Origin: Euglena gracilis
Taxonomy: Eukaryota > Euglenida > Euglenophyceae > Euglenales
DNA length: 64,000 nucleotides
Direction: 5' to 3'
Assembly (NCBI GenBank): GCA_039621445.1
Contig: CP154954.1
Location: forward strand, 11,774,716-11,838,715
In this document: positions 21,400 to 32,925 of the stretch, piece after piece
How the letters are laid out: each line of letters opens with the position of its first letter
Position numbering within the stretch: the stretch's first letter is position 1
Translations under genes and position numbers: made by a program
The notes under the pieces: model-generated
Told to the model about the DNA's origin: nothing
Seen by the model: only the letters and a program-made list of their open reading frames with translations
Databases searched by the model: none

Positions 21400-23960
21400 T
21401 TCAGTCCATTAAAAGAGGCGAAATTCTGGAGATGTGTCTTTCATGCCACAATCATTTCTACTCAGCTGCACATCACATCGTCCAACTCATGCGAAACCAT
21501 CGGCGTGAAATCTGTGTGGAGCACCTGGCAAATACCGCATACATACCAGCCAGTGTGGTCAACCTACCTGTTTCACAGAATAGGACATGAATCTGCCGCA
21601 CCGCCCATATTGCGCAGGATAACTAGAAACCTCCGTAATTGATAACAGAGGTACTGCAAAAAATTGGCACCACCACTGGCGAATTGCCCACACACTGCCC
21701 CACGCCACCCCACACCACCCCCCCCCCCACACCCCTCCACACCCCTCCCTCACCTCCCCACTCACCCCCACTGGCGAGCGGGTGCAATTTTCAATGTGTG
21801 ACGAAGGACGGCTGCATGCAAATGTACCACTGTTTTTATATCATTTTCACGGTTTATGTAAACAGACATGAAAACGATTGGCGGTAGGAGATGAAACATA
21901 CAAGACAAAATTTCTGTCACAAGGCATGACCTACCGAACAGGATGCACTACCTGAGACCGGAATTCCTTCGATATGCAATAGTTTGTAATAATTCACAAT
22001 GGTTGGTGTGCAAATGCGCACATGAATATTTCTCCAAAAAAATGAGTTCCATCCGGAACTCTTAAATTTCGTATCTGTAACCTTCCGGTTTTTTGGGTCT
22101 GGAATCAGCTTTCCAATTTCTTCACCGTGTTCATTGAAATAAAATATTCTCTGTATCCAAAAAAACCACCAGCCTTTTGTTGTTCTTGTGGCTACATTTG
22201 TGATGATGTCAGTCACCTGAAGCATGTCTGCCCCCCCCCCCATTCTGATGACCTGGTCGACCAGGTGCCCTCCCCTGGACCCCCATTGCCCCCCAAATAC
22301 CAGTCAAAATGCCACTTTAGGACTTTTTAAATAATTCCTACCGTTTTTTTTTTGACCCCACAAGTGACATCGATGTAGGAGGCAGATTTCACAGCGATTC
22401 CAAAAATGCGCACAGTAACAGGGAAAAATTGTTTGTTAACCCCCACCCAAACCCCCCCCCACAACCCCACAACCCTGCACCCCCCCCCACTAAGGATAGT
22501 GAGGACCAATTTTTGCAACGGGTATCGCGAGGCGTGAAACAAGCAGATTTTTGTTTTCCCAGATGCGGGGCCGACCTTTGTAGAAAAACGTTGTGAGCAT
22601 GAACAAACCCTTAAATGCGAGTTACGCCGCTAAGACCATGGAGGTGTTACTTCCTCTCTTCCAACAACGAGTCTGTCACTTTTTTATATATAAAAAAAAG
22701 AAGCCAGTCAGTCACCCCCCCCCTGCCAGGGGTGTCAGTCACTGGATACAAGTACTATAATCCAAGGGAAACTGGCCAAATTCTTTTCCGGGTCATTTTA
22801 AAGGAAAGGGGTTTTTTTGCTGACCCCCCCCCTCAAGGATTTGGCCAAAAACCAATTACTTATCCCTGGGGGCAGGCTTGTGGACACAGGGCTTGCCCAC
22901 TGTTTTTTTTCCTGGTACTCTTTTGGTGGTTATGCACTGTGCACAATGAGGTAGAAACGTTGTCCCAAAGCTGTTGCATTGGTGGGAAATTATCCATTGT
23001 CCAATCTGTTTTGAGTATCCCTCATTAAATTATCCATTGCTCAGGAAATGTGGTTGGTGACAAAAATTTCTGATAACACAACGGTTTTCACTTCGCGGTC
23101 CATTCCCAGGCTGAGACGAAGATGCTGGGATGTGGCGTCAGCATATGGCACGGGGTCCGTTGGTGCAGTCCCTGGGATCAATTTTTTTTCAAATTGGTTT
23201 CCTAGAAAACCTAAAAATAATACATTGAATACATTGAATACAAATTCTTTTTTTGAGAAAAAATAAGCAAAACTGCAAAGAGCAGACGCTAAACAGCTTA
23301 CAAAGGGATGGTGTGCATAACGACATACCATTAACTGCATACACTTAAAGAACAAATGCCCTAACAACCATGCAACTGGCCATAAGAAATGAAAAACAGC
23401 TGGCCAAACCTCTCTTGGGTGTGGAGGTCGTGGGTGGGTGGGCCACAATAAAACAGCTTTGTCAAAAATATTTCTCATTATTTTGTCAAATGCACTAAGC
23501 CATTACTGAACCTGGCACTGATTCTCCGGCTGTTGCAGACCCAGGGGGTGCAAGCCAAAATAAGAAACTGCTGGTTGGAGGGGATGTCGGAAGACGTCAA
23601 ATTTTGAATCCTTTGGAAAACAATGAGTGCAAGTGCAAGTGCAACTCCAAGGCTCCTCTGAAAAGGAACTGAAGAATTAATTGTTTTGGCATTAAATCAG
23701 GGACAGTTGAAAGAATACGGGTCATGAACGAAGGAAAGGGTCGCGATTGGCAGAGGCATGGAATGGGCGCCGAGGGCATGGGGAGCAAGCGGAGACTGGC
23801 TATCAGCAGCAAGTTTTTTCACTTTTCATCCTGCTGGGTGGAACGGCGCCGAAATTGAAAACAACTAATGACCAACTACAACCGCTCAAGCAAAACAAAT
23901 GAACGAACAGCGCCACCGGGGTAGTGAGGCAAGGGTTTTTGAACTCTTTGAATTGAAAAA
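21400..23960. other. Unit 1 stretch without recognised gene
   Basis: Colinear with 39055-40929 except for about 680 bp (22010-22690) missing from unit 2. A minus-strand frame at 21917-22243 looks protein-like but matches nothing I know, and unit 2 lacks most of it. CACCCC-type low complexity lies at 21690-21770 and 22435-22495. Confidence 0.45.
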
Positions 23961-24129
23961 GGGGTCAAAAGTGGCCCCCAAAATGGCACTTTCTTGTGGT
24001 TTTGGTTCTTTAGCTCCAAATTTGGCTGGAAAATGCCAACCCAGTTGGGTTTTGGCTTTTCCAGCCAAATTTGGAGCTAAAGAACCAAAAACCACAAGAA
24101 AGTGCCATTTCGGGGCCACTGTTGACCCC
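23961..24129. repeat. Long near-perfect hairpin (inverted repeat)
   Basis: GGGGTCAAAAGTGGCCCC at the left is mirrored by GGGGCCACTGTTGACCCC at the right. The arms continue inwards through CACTTTCTTGTGG and TTAGCTCCAAATTTGGCTGG, giving about 70 paired bases and a loop of roughly 25 bases around ACCCAGTTGGGT. Unit 2 carries it at about 40930-41098 with a few differences. It could be a foldback element or the source of a hairpin RNA. No coding potential. Confidence 0.85.
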
Positions 24130-24794
24130 TGATCAGTTGGGTTTTGGCTGTTGGACCTCCACTGAACTTCCCCACCCCAAGGGGGTCAAGTCAACACCTT
24201 TTCCCAGTTCGCCTGCGGACCCCCCTCTGGGGGGGGGGGGAAGGTCCGTAAATCCTGAGGTTGTGACAAACAACACCAGGCGAAATATCTGCCCGAAAAG
24301 CTAAATTTGCCTCGCCAACACGGCAGCGAAATGGACAATGACAGGAGGCTCAAATCCTTCCCAACGATAACCACAGCCACCCCCCCCCTTCATGCGACCA
24401 ATGGTTTGCACCAACGACCAGGGACATTGTACTCAAGACACGATTGCCACAGCAGCAAACCTGGTTGTCTTGTGATTCAAGGGGGCAGCCCTCGTCAGAG
24501 GGTTCTGCTGTGCAATGGGGGGGCTTCTCAAGAAGGGGGGCTATCTGTCGCGTGGCATTCAATTCGGCAATTGAATCCGTTTGGCACACACAATTGCACT
24601 GTCGTAACAAAGCCTGAAAAAAAAAAACAAAGCTGGAAAAAACTTTGCAGTGTGCAAGAAAAAAGTGCAAGGTTTATCTATACTGAAAACGGTCCTTGAC
24701 TTGCTCCTCCAACGGTTGGTATGTGTCATCACAAGCAATATTGCGAATAGTCAATTGCCAAATCACGTTTGTTATTTGAGAAAAAATTAATTTA

Positions 24795-25023
24795 CCCCCC
24801 CCTAGTCGTATGACCGGGTTCCTGCAACCTGTGACCGGGGGGTGGTCGTAAATGAGGTGGCGGTCATACGTAAGGTGGTGTTAATTTTTTCGCAACCTGC
24901 AACCTGTGACCGGGGGGGGGGGGGTCTACGGGGGGGGGGGGGTTATAACACCCCCCACCTGCTGACAACCTGGGTGGGGGGGTGGTCATAATGAGGGGGG
25001 TCATCGGGGGACTTGGGGGGGGG
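24795..25023. mobile_element. TA-flanked inverted-repeat element (family B), recent insertion
   Basis: Unit 2 reads AATTTAACTGAAAAT at 41767-41781. Unit 1 reads TTTA, then this element, then TAACTGAAAAT, so TA (24793-24794 and 25024-25025) is duplicated. The element begins CCCCCCCCTAGTCGTATGAC. It ends GTCATCGGGGGACTTGGGGG plus more G, so the ends are imperfect inverted repeats sharing a C run, AGTC and ATGAC. Inside are GTGACCGGGGGGTGGTCG repeats. At 229 bp without coding sequence it is a non-autonomous element of Tc1/mariner-like insertion style. Confidence 0.8.
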
Positions 25024-26812
25024 TAACTGAAAATAATTTTAAAACCTCCACCCAGCGCTTTACAGGGCGGTCCTCAGGCAAAAAAAAAACCTGTCCCCAT
25101 ACACTTCAAGCAAAAAAAAAGGATAAGGGGATTTTTGCTGGGGAAAATTTTTTGAAATTTTTTTTTGAAAAATGAATCCAAAATACATGCTTTTTTGATG
25201 GAAATCACATTTTTTCCCAAAAAAACCAGTATTTTAGGGCTGAAAATTGTTAGTTTTTAGAAGGCGGTCAAAAAAAAATGCAGGTCAAAAAAAAAGAGAC
25301 CAAATTTTGGAACATTCAAACTTTACTGACATTTTTTCTCTTAGAATTTTTTTGGATTTTCAGTGGCATTTTGTTTGCTTCCAAAAACTCTCAAAATCAA
25401 AATTTTGAGAAATGTTGAAATTTTAGAAGGTGTGAAAAAAAAATGGGGTTTGGGGGGTTTTGGGCAACATTTTGGGCAGTATTTTCACCAATTTCGGGAA
25501 AACGGGGATTTGGGCTGAAAAAAATTCTGAATTTTTTTAGAAGAATGAACCCAAAATACCGGGGGGGGGGGGGCATTGGGGCTGGATAAAATTAGAACCG
25601 ACAAAATTGGAAGCCAAAAAAATTGGTGTCAAACCTGAAAACGGCCCGGAAAATTTTGGCAGAATTTTTTATGTGAAAACGTCCAGTTATGGCAAGATTT
25701 CTTCTATGGCAACCAAAAAATTGGGGGGAAATGGTAAAAAATTGGCTGGATTTTCAAAAAAGGGCCAGAAAAAATTGGCAGGATTTTTGTACGCCAATTT
25801 TTTCTCGATCAATTTTTTCGGCCTCCAGTTCCCCCCACGGTACATGATTTTTGATGGAAAACTTCATTTCTTCACAAAAAAAACATCTCAAAGGTTTCAG
25901 GGTTAAATTTAGTAGTTTTTAGGAGGGGGTGGAAAATAACGAAGGTCAAAAAAAGTGGACCAAATTTTGGCACAGTCGAAATTTTACTGACATTTTTTTC
26001 ACTTGGAAATTTTTTGGATTTTCAATGGCTTTTTTGCTTCAAAAAAATCTCAAAACTAAATTTTTGAGAAAATGTTGAATTTTTGGAAGGTGGGAAAAAA
26101 TGGGGTTTTGAGGGGTTTTTGGGGGGACCTCCCATATGGGTCCCAAAATGGGTCAAAAAAAAAACCCCGCGCGCCGAGGTGCCGGAAAATTTTTCGGGTC
26201 CAATTTTTCGGGTTTCTGTGTATTTGGGGGGGGGGCGGTCCTTAAGGGGCGGTCCTTAGCTAAAAATAAAAAAAAAATCCCGTCCCTTATGGACCGCCAT
26301 GGCGCTTTACGGTATACTCTCGGAAGCGCAAGCAAAAAACGGTTACTTTCCAACTCCTTTCTATTTCTCAAATTCAGCACCCCTTCCACCTCTCCAGCTG
26401 GACAACGATTCCAATATTGGCAGTTGTGTGGTTTTCATGATAAGACGGAGCCGGTGGCAATCGATGGAGCCGCATGACCACCGCGGAGGCACGGGTGGCG
26501 CGGGCACCGCCGGGGTGAGCGGAGGGCTCCTGCCGAATGGACCGTGGGTCCCAACACTGCTGTCCGAGCTGGCGGGGCTGGAGGGAGTGGGATGTGCCAG
26601 GCGAGGCCAGGGTCGTACTGGAATGGCAGCCTGCCTCTGGCATTCTGACATGCACACGGAACAATTTTTATCGCTGTTCCGCGTTCTTATTGTTCCGACA
26701 GCAAGCACTCAACCTATCTCAGATCTTGCGAATTTAGGCTGGAAGAATGCCAATGGGGGGAACCCTAAACCTAACCAATCCCCTGCCCCATGTGGGAATA
26801 AACATTTGGTGC
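25024..26812. other. End of unit 1, no recognised gene
   Basis: Colinear with 41771-43599. The first kilobase is A/T-rich with repeated AATTTTTTGGATTTTCAGTGG-like phrases; 25040-25095 and 26230-26320 carry inverse-looking GGCGGTCC words. 26300-26730 is less repetitive and open in several frames, but the translations are proline-rich and unrecognised. Near 26760 is AACCCTAAACCTAACC, a degenerate telomere-like stretch longer in unit 2. Confidence 0.45.
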
Positions 26813-28528
26813 AAAAAAACAAACACGAAAAATGATTCCTTTTACAGGTGGTAATAATATATACAAAAATCCTCAAACAGTGGTACATCAGCGGGTAAAT
26901 CCCACCAATGAAAACACTCATAGGATAATTGGTGAAACCAATCTGCATTCGGATTGACCGGTATGAGGAGAGCTCCGCGATGAGGCGAAGTTGGATTGGG
27001 GCCATGGGTTAGAAAGGGGCCATGCCGCGAAAGCAGCATTGTGGCGAGTCTTCCGATGTCTTGTCCCATCAAGCAGTGACGGTTCACGCCTGACCATCGT
27101 TGGTTGACCACTTTCCAATGGGGAATGTGAAATGGTCTGGAATCCATGAAACGCAGGTTTTTTTTAATTTGCAGTGATATTCATGTACGTCCTCCCCCCC
27201 CAAGCCGAATGGACACCAAAATGAAATCTAGAGAATTAGGCAAACTCTTTGAGCGTGAGTATATGGGCATTTTCATTGCTGCAAAAGCTAACAAACTGGA
27301 GGTCCACACCCCTTGTTCATTGGGCAAGGGGGTTCATTACAAATGGGGGGGAGGGGTAAGCACCTAAAAACGCAAACAGGGAGTCAATGGACAGACAACC
27401 ACAAACAAAGCACCCTCTGTTACCACAGGCAAAGACATGTTAGGGTCAAAGCGGTCGCAGTGCAACGAATGAGGTGGGAAGGAAGAAAGCGTTCTCTAAC
27501 TATACTCCAGCAAGCAGGGCGGAACGGAAATGAATTTTGAAGACCTTGGTCAGATTGTAGGTGCAAAGGTTCAGGACCAATGCAGCCGAATCGAGTGCCA
27601 ATGCGAAAAACCAGCGTGATGGGACAATTTGAAATAAAATAAAAAATCAACACCCGTAATCAAAAACCAAACACATAAATTCACACAAACAAAAACGCGC
27701 GCAGGCACGCATACCTATTGCATTATGCCTTGGGATACCTGGGGATCCGAAAACTAGCCACTAGAAAAGCCACTAGCTGGACCCCTCTCTCCTGGGAGGT
27801 CCAGGGTCCGGGGCCCCCCAGGTACCCCAACTGGAAAACTCACCCCAACTAGCTGCTCGCCCAGGTGGAAATGGGTTTTTGTGTGTTGTTTTGGCTGTTT
27901 TTTTTTCCAGGAAAAATACCAAAAATTGCAAATTGGGTATGTTTGGCAGGTTTTGGGGGTCAAATAAAAAGTTTCCGGTGCTTTGTGCCAGTCACTTGTG
28001 GAAAAAAAAACACCACCTGGCCTGCAAGCGGAACCCCTGGGGGGTCCAAACCAAGTTTGGACTAGCTGCAGTCGACACCCCCCAGAGTTGTACTGTGAGT
28101 CCTTTTGAAGAACCCTGGTCTCGACGTTTTCTCGACACCCAAAAACCCCCCATTCAACGACCATAAATGTTTGCCTCTGACCAGGGAGGCGGTCGCTAAA
28201 ACTTTTTTTTATCTCTGACCAGGAGGGGGGTCGACCAGATTATGAAATGGGCAGGCAGGGGGGGGGGTTGGTCTGGACACCCCCGGGGGGGGGGGGGGTT
28301 GGACTCCCTCCTGGGGGAAAGAAGCGCCGGAAATTTTTGGGACTTGAAAAAGGCCCTAAAAATGCGTTTTCGCGTATTTTTTTTGAAAAATAGGCCAAAC
28401 CGTACACGAGAAAATAGAACAAAAAAGCCATTTTTGGTGTTTGGGGTGCCGGACGCCACGGTCCCGGTCCCGTTTCCAGTCCCCCATCAGTCTGAAGAGG
28501 GGAGGGAGGTGGTCTGGAACCCCCTGTA

Positions 28529-28745
28529 AACCGCCCCCAATAACACCCCCCCCCCGGTGTGTTATTTGGGCACCCGAACTGGGACCCCGGGGGGGGGGGG
28601 GGGGGTTATTTGGGGGGTGCTATTTTTACATGGAAAACCAAAGAAAAACAGGGGGGTGTTATTTGGGCGCTCGAAATCGGCCCCCAAGGGGGGGGGGTGT
28701 TATTTGGGGGGGGTGCTATTTGGGGGGGTGTTATTTGGAGGGGTT
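28529..28745. mobile_element. TA-flanked inverted-repeat element (family C), 217 bp
   Basis: The left end AACCGCCCCCAATAACACC is matched by the right end GGTGTTATTTGGAGGGGTT, near-perfect inverse sequences. TA lies directly outside both (28527-28528 and 28746-28747). Internal copies of TGTTATTTGGGGGG follow the right end. It lies in the roughly 930 bp present only in unit 2. Non-coding. Confidence 0.7.
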
Positions 28746-29383
28746 TACAAAACCAACACTCACTTAAACATCCCCCCCGAAAATAAGACTTGGGTGTTGT
28801 TTTCGGGTCTGTTGTTGGAAACCTCCAGGTGGGTCTTATATTTGGAGTTTGGAGATGTGGTAAATGTCAAATTGCGACAAATTTACAAATTTATTTACAA
28901 AAAAGTAACAAAAATTTGCACATGGCGCAAAGTACTGAAAGAAAATTTTAGTGTTTTTGGGTACCTGAAAAATAATGTTTATTTGGGCCCCGATAGGCCT
29001 TTTGCACTTCAAAGATCCTAGAATTTCTTTGAAACACCATCATTTTTGTGTCTAGAATTGAATGGGGTTCGGTGGTCCCAGGAACCCTTTCTAGTTGGCT
29101 AGCAAAATGGACCCCCAGGCAGGTATAGATGGGAAGCCTTTCAGTTTTGAGTTAGGCGGGGGGTCCAAACCCCCCCTGGGGGCTACACGTGACGTGGTAG
29201 CCCCCCCTCCCCGGATGTTGGGAGCAAGCACCTCTGGTCACCAATGCCCTTGGGCCCAGCATCGCCCAGCATCGCCCAGCATCGCCTTTGAAGCCCTTGG
29301 AGGTGTACCTCTTGACCCACATTCACTCAGATACCTGCCTCCAGAGCATCCACTATAGCACTAGCATACACTTCATCCACTTT

Positions 29384-30227
29384 TATCCACATTTACCCAC
29401 TTGTACAACTTTTGGCCATTCTTGGCCAATTTGGCCACTTTTGGCCACAGGGCCACTTTTGACCATTTCACATTGTCTAGTGCCTGCATCTTGTCCAGTA
29501 TCTGCACCTTTGTCAAGCATCTGCATCTTGTCCACCATCTTCATCTTTTCCAGTGCCTGCATCTTGTCCAGTATCCGCATCTTGTCCACCATCTGCATCT
29601 TGTCCAGTATCCTCATCCAGCATGTTGTCCAGTGTCCGCATCTTGTCCAATATCCACATCTTGTCCAATATTTGCATCTTGCCGAATGTCGCATCCATTG
29701 GCTCCCAACCTATCCAAAATGACCACAAACGCCCCAAAAACAATCACAAAAGCCCAAAAGGCCCCAAAAAAGCAACCAAATGACCTAAAATAGCTTGAAA
29801 TAAACAAAATAGGCGAAAAAAAATGCCCCCAATGTCCACAAAAGATCTTGAAAAATAACTGGCATAATATGACCAAAAATGCCATTAACGTGCTCATTAT
29901 ACCAAATTAGCTCAATGTTTGCCCAAATCAATGCAAAAATAGCCGGCAAAACAGCAAAAATTATTTCAAAATGGCCAACATAGGAGTAGTATTGGAGGTT
30001 TGTGGGAAAGTTATCCTAAAAGTGGTTTAATTCTTCAAAATATACAAAAAATGCCAGCATCGCCCAGCATCGCCCTGCATCGCCCAGCATCGGACCCCCA
30101 CCTCTGGTCCGAAAATCCAGCATCGCCCAGCATCGCCCAGCATCATCAGAGGTGCTTGGTTGGGAGGGGTGTCCGGACCCCCGCCAGGCATTTGCTTAAG
30201 GCCCCCGGGGGGGGGGGGACTGGCTAG
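29384..30227. repeat. Unit 2-specific segment with CATCTTGTCC minisatellite
   Basis: Unit 1 joins TTCATCCA directly to ATCGGCTAG at about 4424, with CCA shared by both edges, so this 844 bp is most simply a microhomology deletion from unit 1. Within it, 29484-29690 repeats GCATCTTGTCCA with variable linkers about 18 bases long, and 30055-30150 is an AGCATCGCCC array. Confidence 0.75.
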
Positions 30228-30824
30228 CCAATCGGCTAGACACTGGAAAAAATGGACTAGCTAGAACCCCCCTCCCCCCCCCAGGGGGGGGGGGGTCCGG
30301 GGGTCCCCCGAACTGGAAAAATGAGGTTTTTAATAGGTTTTTGGCTGATTTTGTTCCAGAAATTGCCAAAAATGGCCAAAAACGGGCATTTTTGGCCATT
30401 TTTGGGGGTCCCAAAAATTTTTCGGCGCTTCGGTCACTGGAAAAAAAAATTCCACTAGCTAGCCCTGCTAGCAGACCCCCCCGGGGGGGGGGGGGTCTGC
30501 TAGAAATCCCACCAGCCAAATTTGGACTAGCTGCAGTCCAGCCCCCCCGGGGGGGGGGGGGGGGAGTGCAATCTCTTAAGCAAATGCCCGACCCCCACCC
30601 ACCCCCTACTTGGCAGGTTTCAAAAGATGCGAAAAGTTTTCCTCTGGTTCTACACCCGACGTGGGTCTTATTTGGGGGGTCTTATATTTAAATTTTTGCT
30701 CGATCGCAGGGGTGGGGAATTGACATTGGAGGCCTTTGGATAAATTGCAGGAAAAATTGCCGGGAAATTGCAGGAATTGCGGAAATTCGGTTTTGGGATT
30801 TAATGTACTTCTGCTGGAGAGGAC

Positions 30825-30837
30825 ATTAGAAAATTTT
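30825..30837. other. Empty LINE target site in unit 2
   Basis: ATTAGAAAATTTT is present once. It is flanked by the same sequences that flank the LINE in unit 1, GAGAGGAC before and ACAA then GGTCATTTTGC after. Confidence 0.95.
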
Positions 30838-32297
30838 ACAAATTTGGTCATTTTGCAACATACATGGAAATTTTGAGCCGGAAATCACATCTTTCCACCA
30901 AGAAGGTCCAAAAACACCACTTTTGGTATTTTGGTTGGTGGCAAGCTGGTCCTTGGCTGGGAATTCATTTGGTGAAAAATAACAAAAAAACGGCAAAAAC
31001 TGACGAAAAGTTTGGTCTCAGGTAAAATCTGATCCAGGATGCGGAGTTTTTCTTGTCGCAATTATTTCCCAGCAGATATTGGGGGGGGGGGACCTGAAAA
31101 GACCCAGAAATCGCCAATTTTGTAAATTTTAGAAATTTCGGCAAATTTGCAACAAAATAACAAAAAATCACCTCGGTTCCCTTGTAGAACGTTCAAGGAA
31201 TGGCCGGAACTCATTGTGGAAGGGGAAAAAATTGCGAAATTGCGGGAAAATTGCGGAAAATTACGGAAATTGTGGAATAAAAAAAAAATGCGGAAATCAA
31301 TCCCCTCCTGTCGATAGGCCCAGCATGGGGTTTTATTTTGGGGTCTCATTTTTGGAGGGTCTTATTTGGGGGGGGGGTTAATACCCTGGGGTTCACAGCC
31401 AAGTGGAGGGAAGGGGAGCCCAGATCGGCGAAAACTTCGCCACGTGTGAACTTCCCCTCTTCGCATGGGCGCATGGCCTGGGCCACGATTGAAGGGAAAG
31501 CCGGGGGGGGGCAACCTTAAGGGGCCAAATTTGTATGTTTTTAGTGGGCCAGATGCAAAATAAGCCAAAAACCTTAAAAAAGGGAGGAAAGCTTTAGGGG
31601 GGGGCAAGGTTGTATGTGAGGAGGGGGGGGGGTAGCAAGCGCCTGGGATTTTTTGTTCATTTTCAGAGTAATTTCATGGCTTCGGCCGTTTTTGACCGTT
31701 TGAGGGTAATTTTTTGAACAGTTTGTCATTTCTAGCCACTTTTAGCAACCGTTGGCTATTTTGTGGCAAAGCTTGCACAATTAAAAGCTGCTTTTAAAAA
31801 TCTACGTCAATTTTGGACATTTTGAATAAATGTGTGACCCTGTTTCCTCGTCATATTGAATTTTTCAGCGTTGTATTGTGATATTTTCCATTTTTTTCGT
31901 TCATTTTACCATTTTTTATTATTATTAGCAAAAAAAAGCAAAAAAATGTTTACATATTTATGGAGCCAACGTATCCAGAAAGATTGCATCGGACCAGAAG
32001 AGGGGGAGGTCGTTGCACAGAACCCTGCCCATCCTCTTGAATCCATTTCAACAATTCTTCATTTTCAGAAGGTCTTCACTTACATGATTTGCGAGTTAAC
32101 AAATCGACCACAGATACGCACACGTCGCCGAAGCTACATTATGTAAACCAGGAAAGCTGCTTTTTTCGGCAAGAACGTACGTACAGAGAGTGGTCCAGTG
32201 CTCCATTGGTGTGCTTCTGACAATGCGGGCTTGGGTGGGCGTGCATCCAGAAAACTGTCAGCAGCAGCACAACAGGAACTAACGTGTTGTTCCTGTA

Positions 32298-32925
32298 CCT
32301 CCCGCCCCCTTGTCCAACGACCAAACTAATGTTCGTCTCCGACTGGGGGGGGAGGGGGGGCGGTCGCTAAAATGGCCAATGTTCGTCTCCGACCAGGGGG
32401 GGTGGTCGTTAGACAAGGGGGGTGGAGCCCAAGTTGGAGGAAAATTTACCATAGATAGGGGGGTATATGGCCATTTTTGGGCTGTTTTTGGCCATTTATG
32501 CTATTTCTTGACTACGGTTGGCCACTTTTGGCCATTTTTGGACATTTTTGGGGCACTTTTGGGAATTTTTAGGCAATTTTTGACCGTTTTTCGCCATGTT
32601 TGGTCGCTTTTGGCCACTTTTGGCAACTGTTGGCCACACTTTGGCCCACTTTGCCCATTTTTGGCCACTTTAGGCTGTTTTTGGCTACGTTTGGCCATTT
32701 TTGCCTTATTTTTGCTATTTTTGGCAACTTTTTGGGCACTTTTGGCCATCCTTTGGCCATTTTAGGCCATTTTGGGCTATTTTTGACTGTTTTTAGCCAA
32801 CTTTTAGCCATTTTGGCCGAACCAACCATCGTATACAAAAAGGTCGTCTCTGACCGGGGGGGGGGGGGTCGTTAGACAAGCCCGGTCGTTAGACAAGCCC
32901 GGTCGTTGGACAAGGGGGGGGGAGG
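32298..32925. mobile_element. TA-flanked inverted-repeat element (family A), unit 2 copy
   Basis: Counterpart of 14278-14905 with the same ends, TA flanks (32296-32297, 32926-32927) and body. The G-runs differ in length. The total is again 628 bp. Confidence 0.7.

Larger units (their letters stand above)
2781..26812 (+). repeat. Large tandem duplication, unit 1
   Basis: This segment is repeated head to tail as unit 2 (26813-43599). Both begin with a run of A followed by CAAACACGAAAAATGAT and end with CATGTGGGAATAAACATTTGG. Unit 1 is longer mainly because it holds a 7771 bp LINE insertion. Outside the indels the two copies look almost identical, with scattered substitutions and homopolymer-length changes. 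The boundary between units reads TTGGTGC then AAAAAAACAAACACG, so they abut without spacer. The duplication appears recent. An alternative is two haplotypes joined in tandem by the assembler. Confidence 0.9.

Noticed and set aside
26299-26835. 178-codon plus frame with GC-rich centre, also in unit 2
   Set aside because: Both strands are open across the same bases and the proteins are low-complexity or unrecognised. No splice or start evidence.
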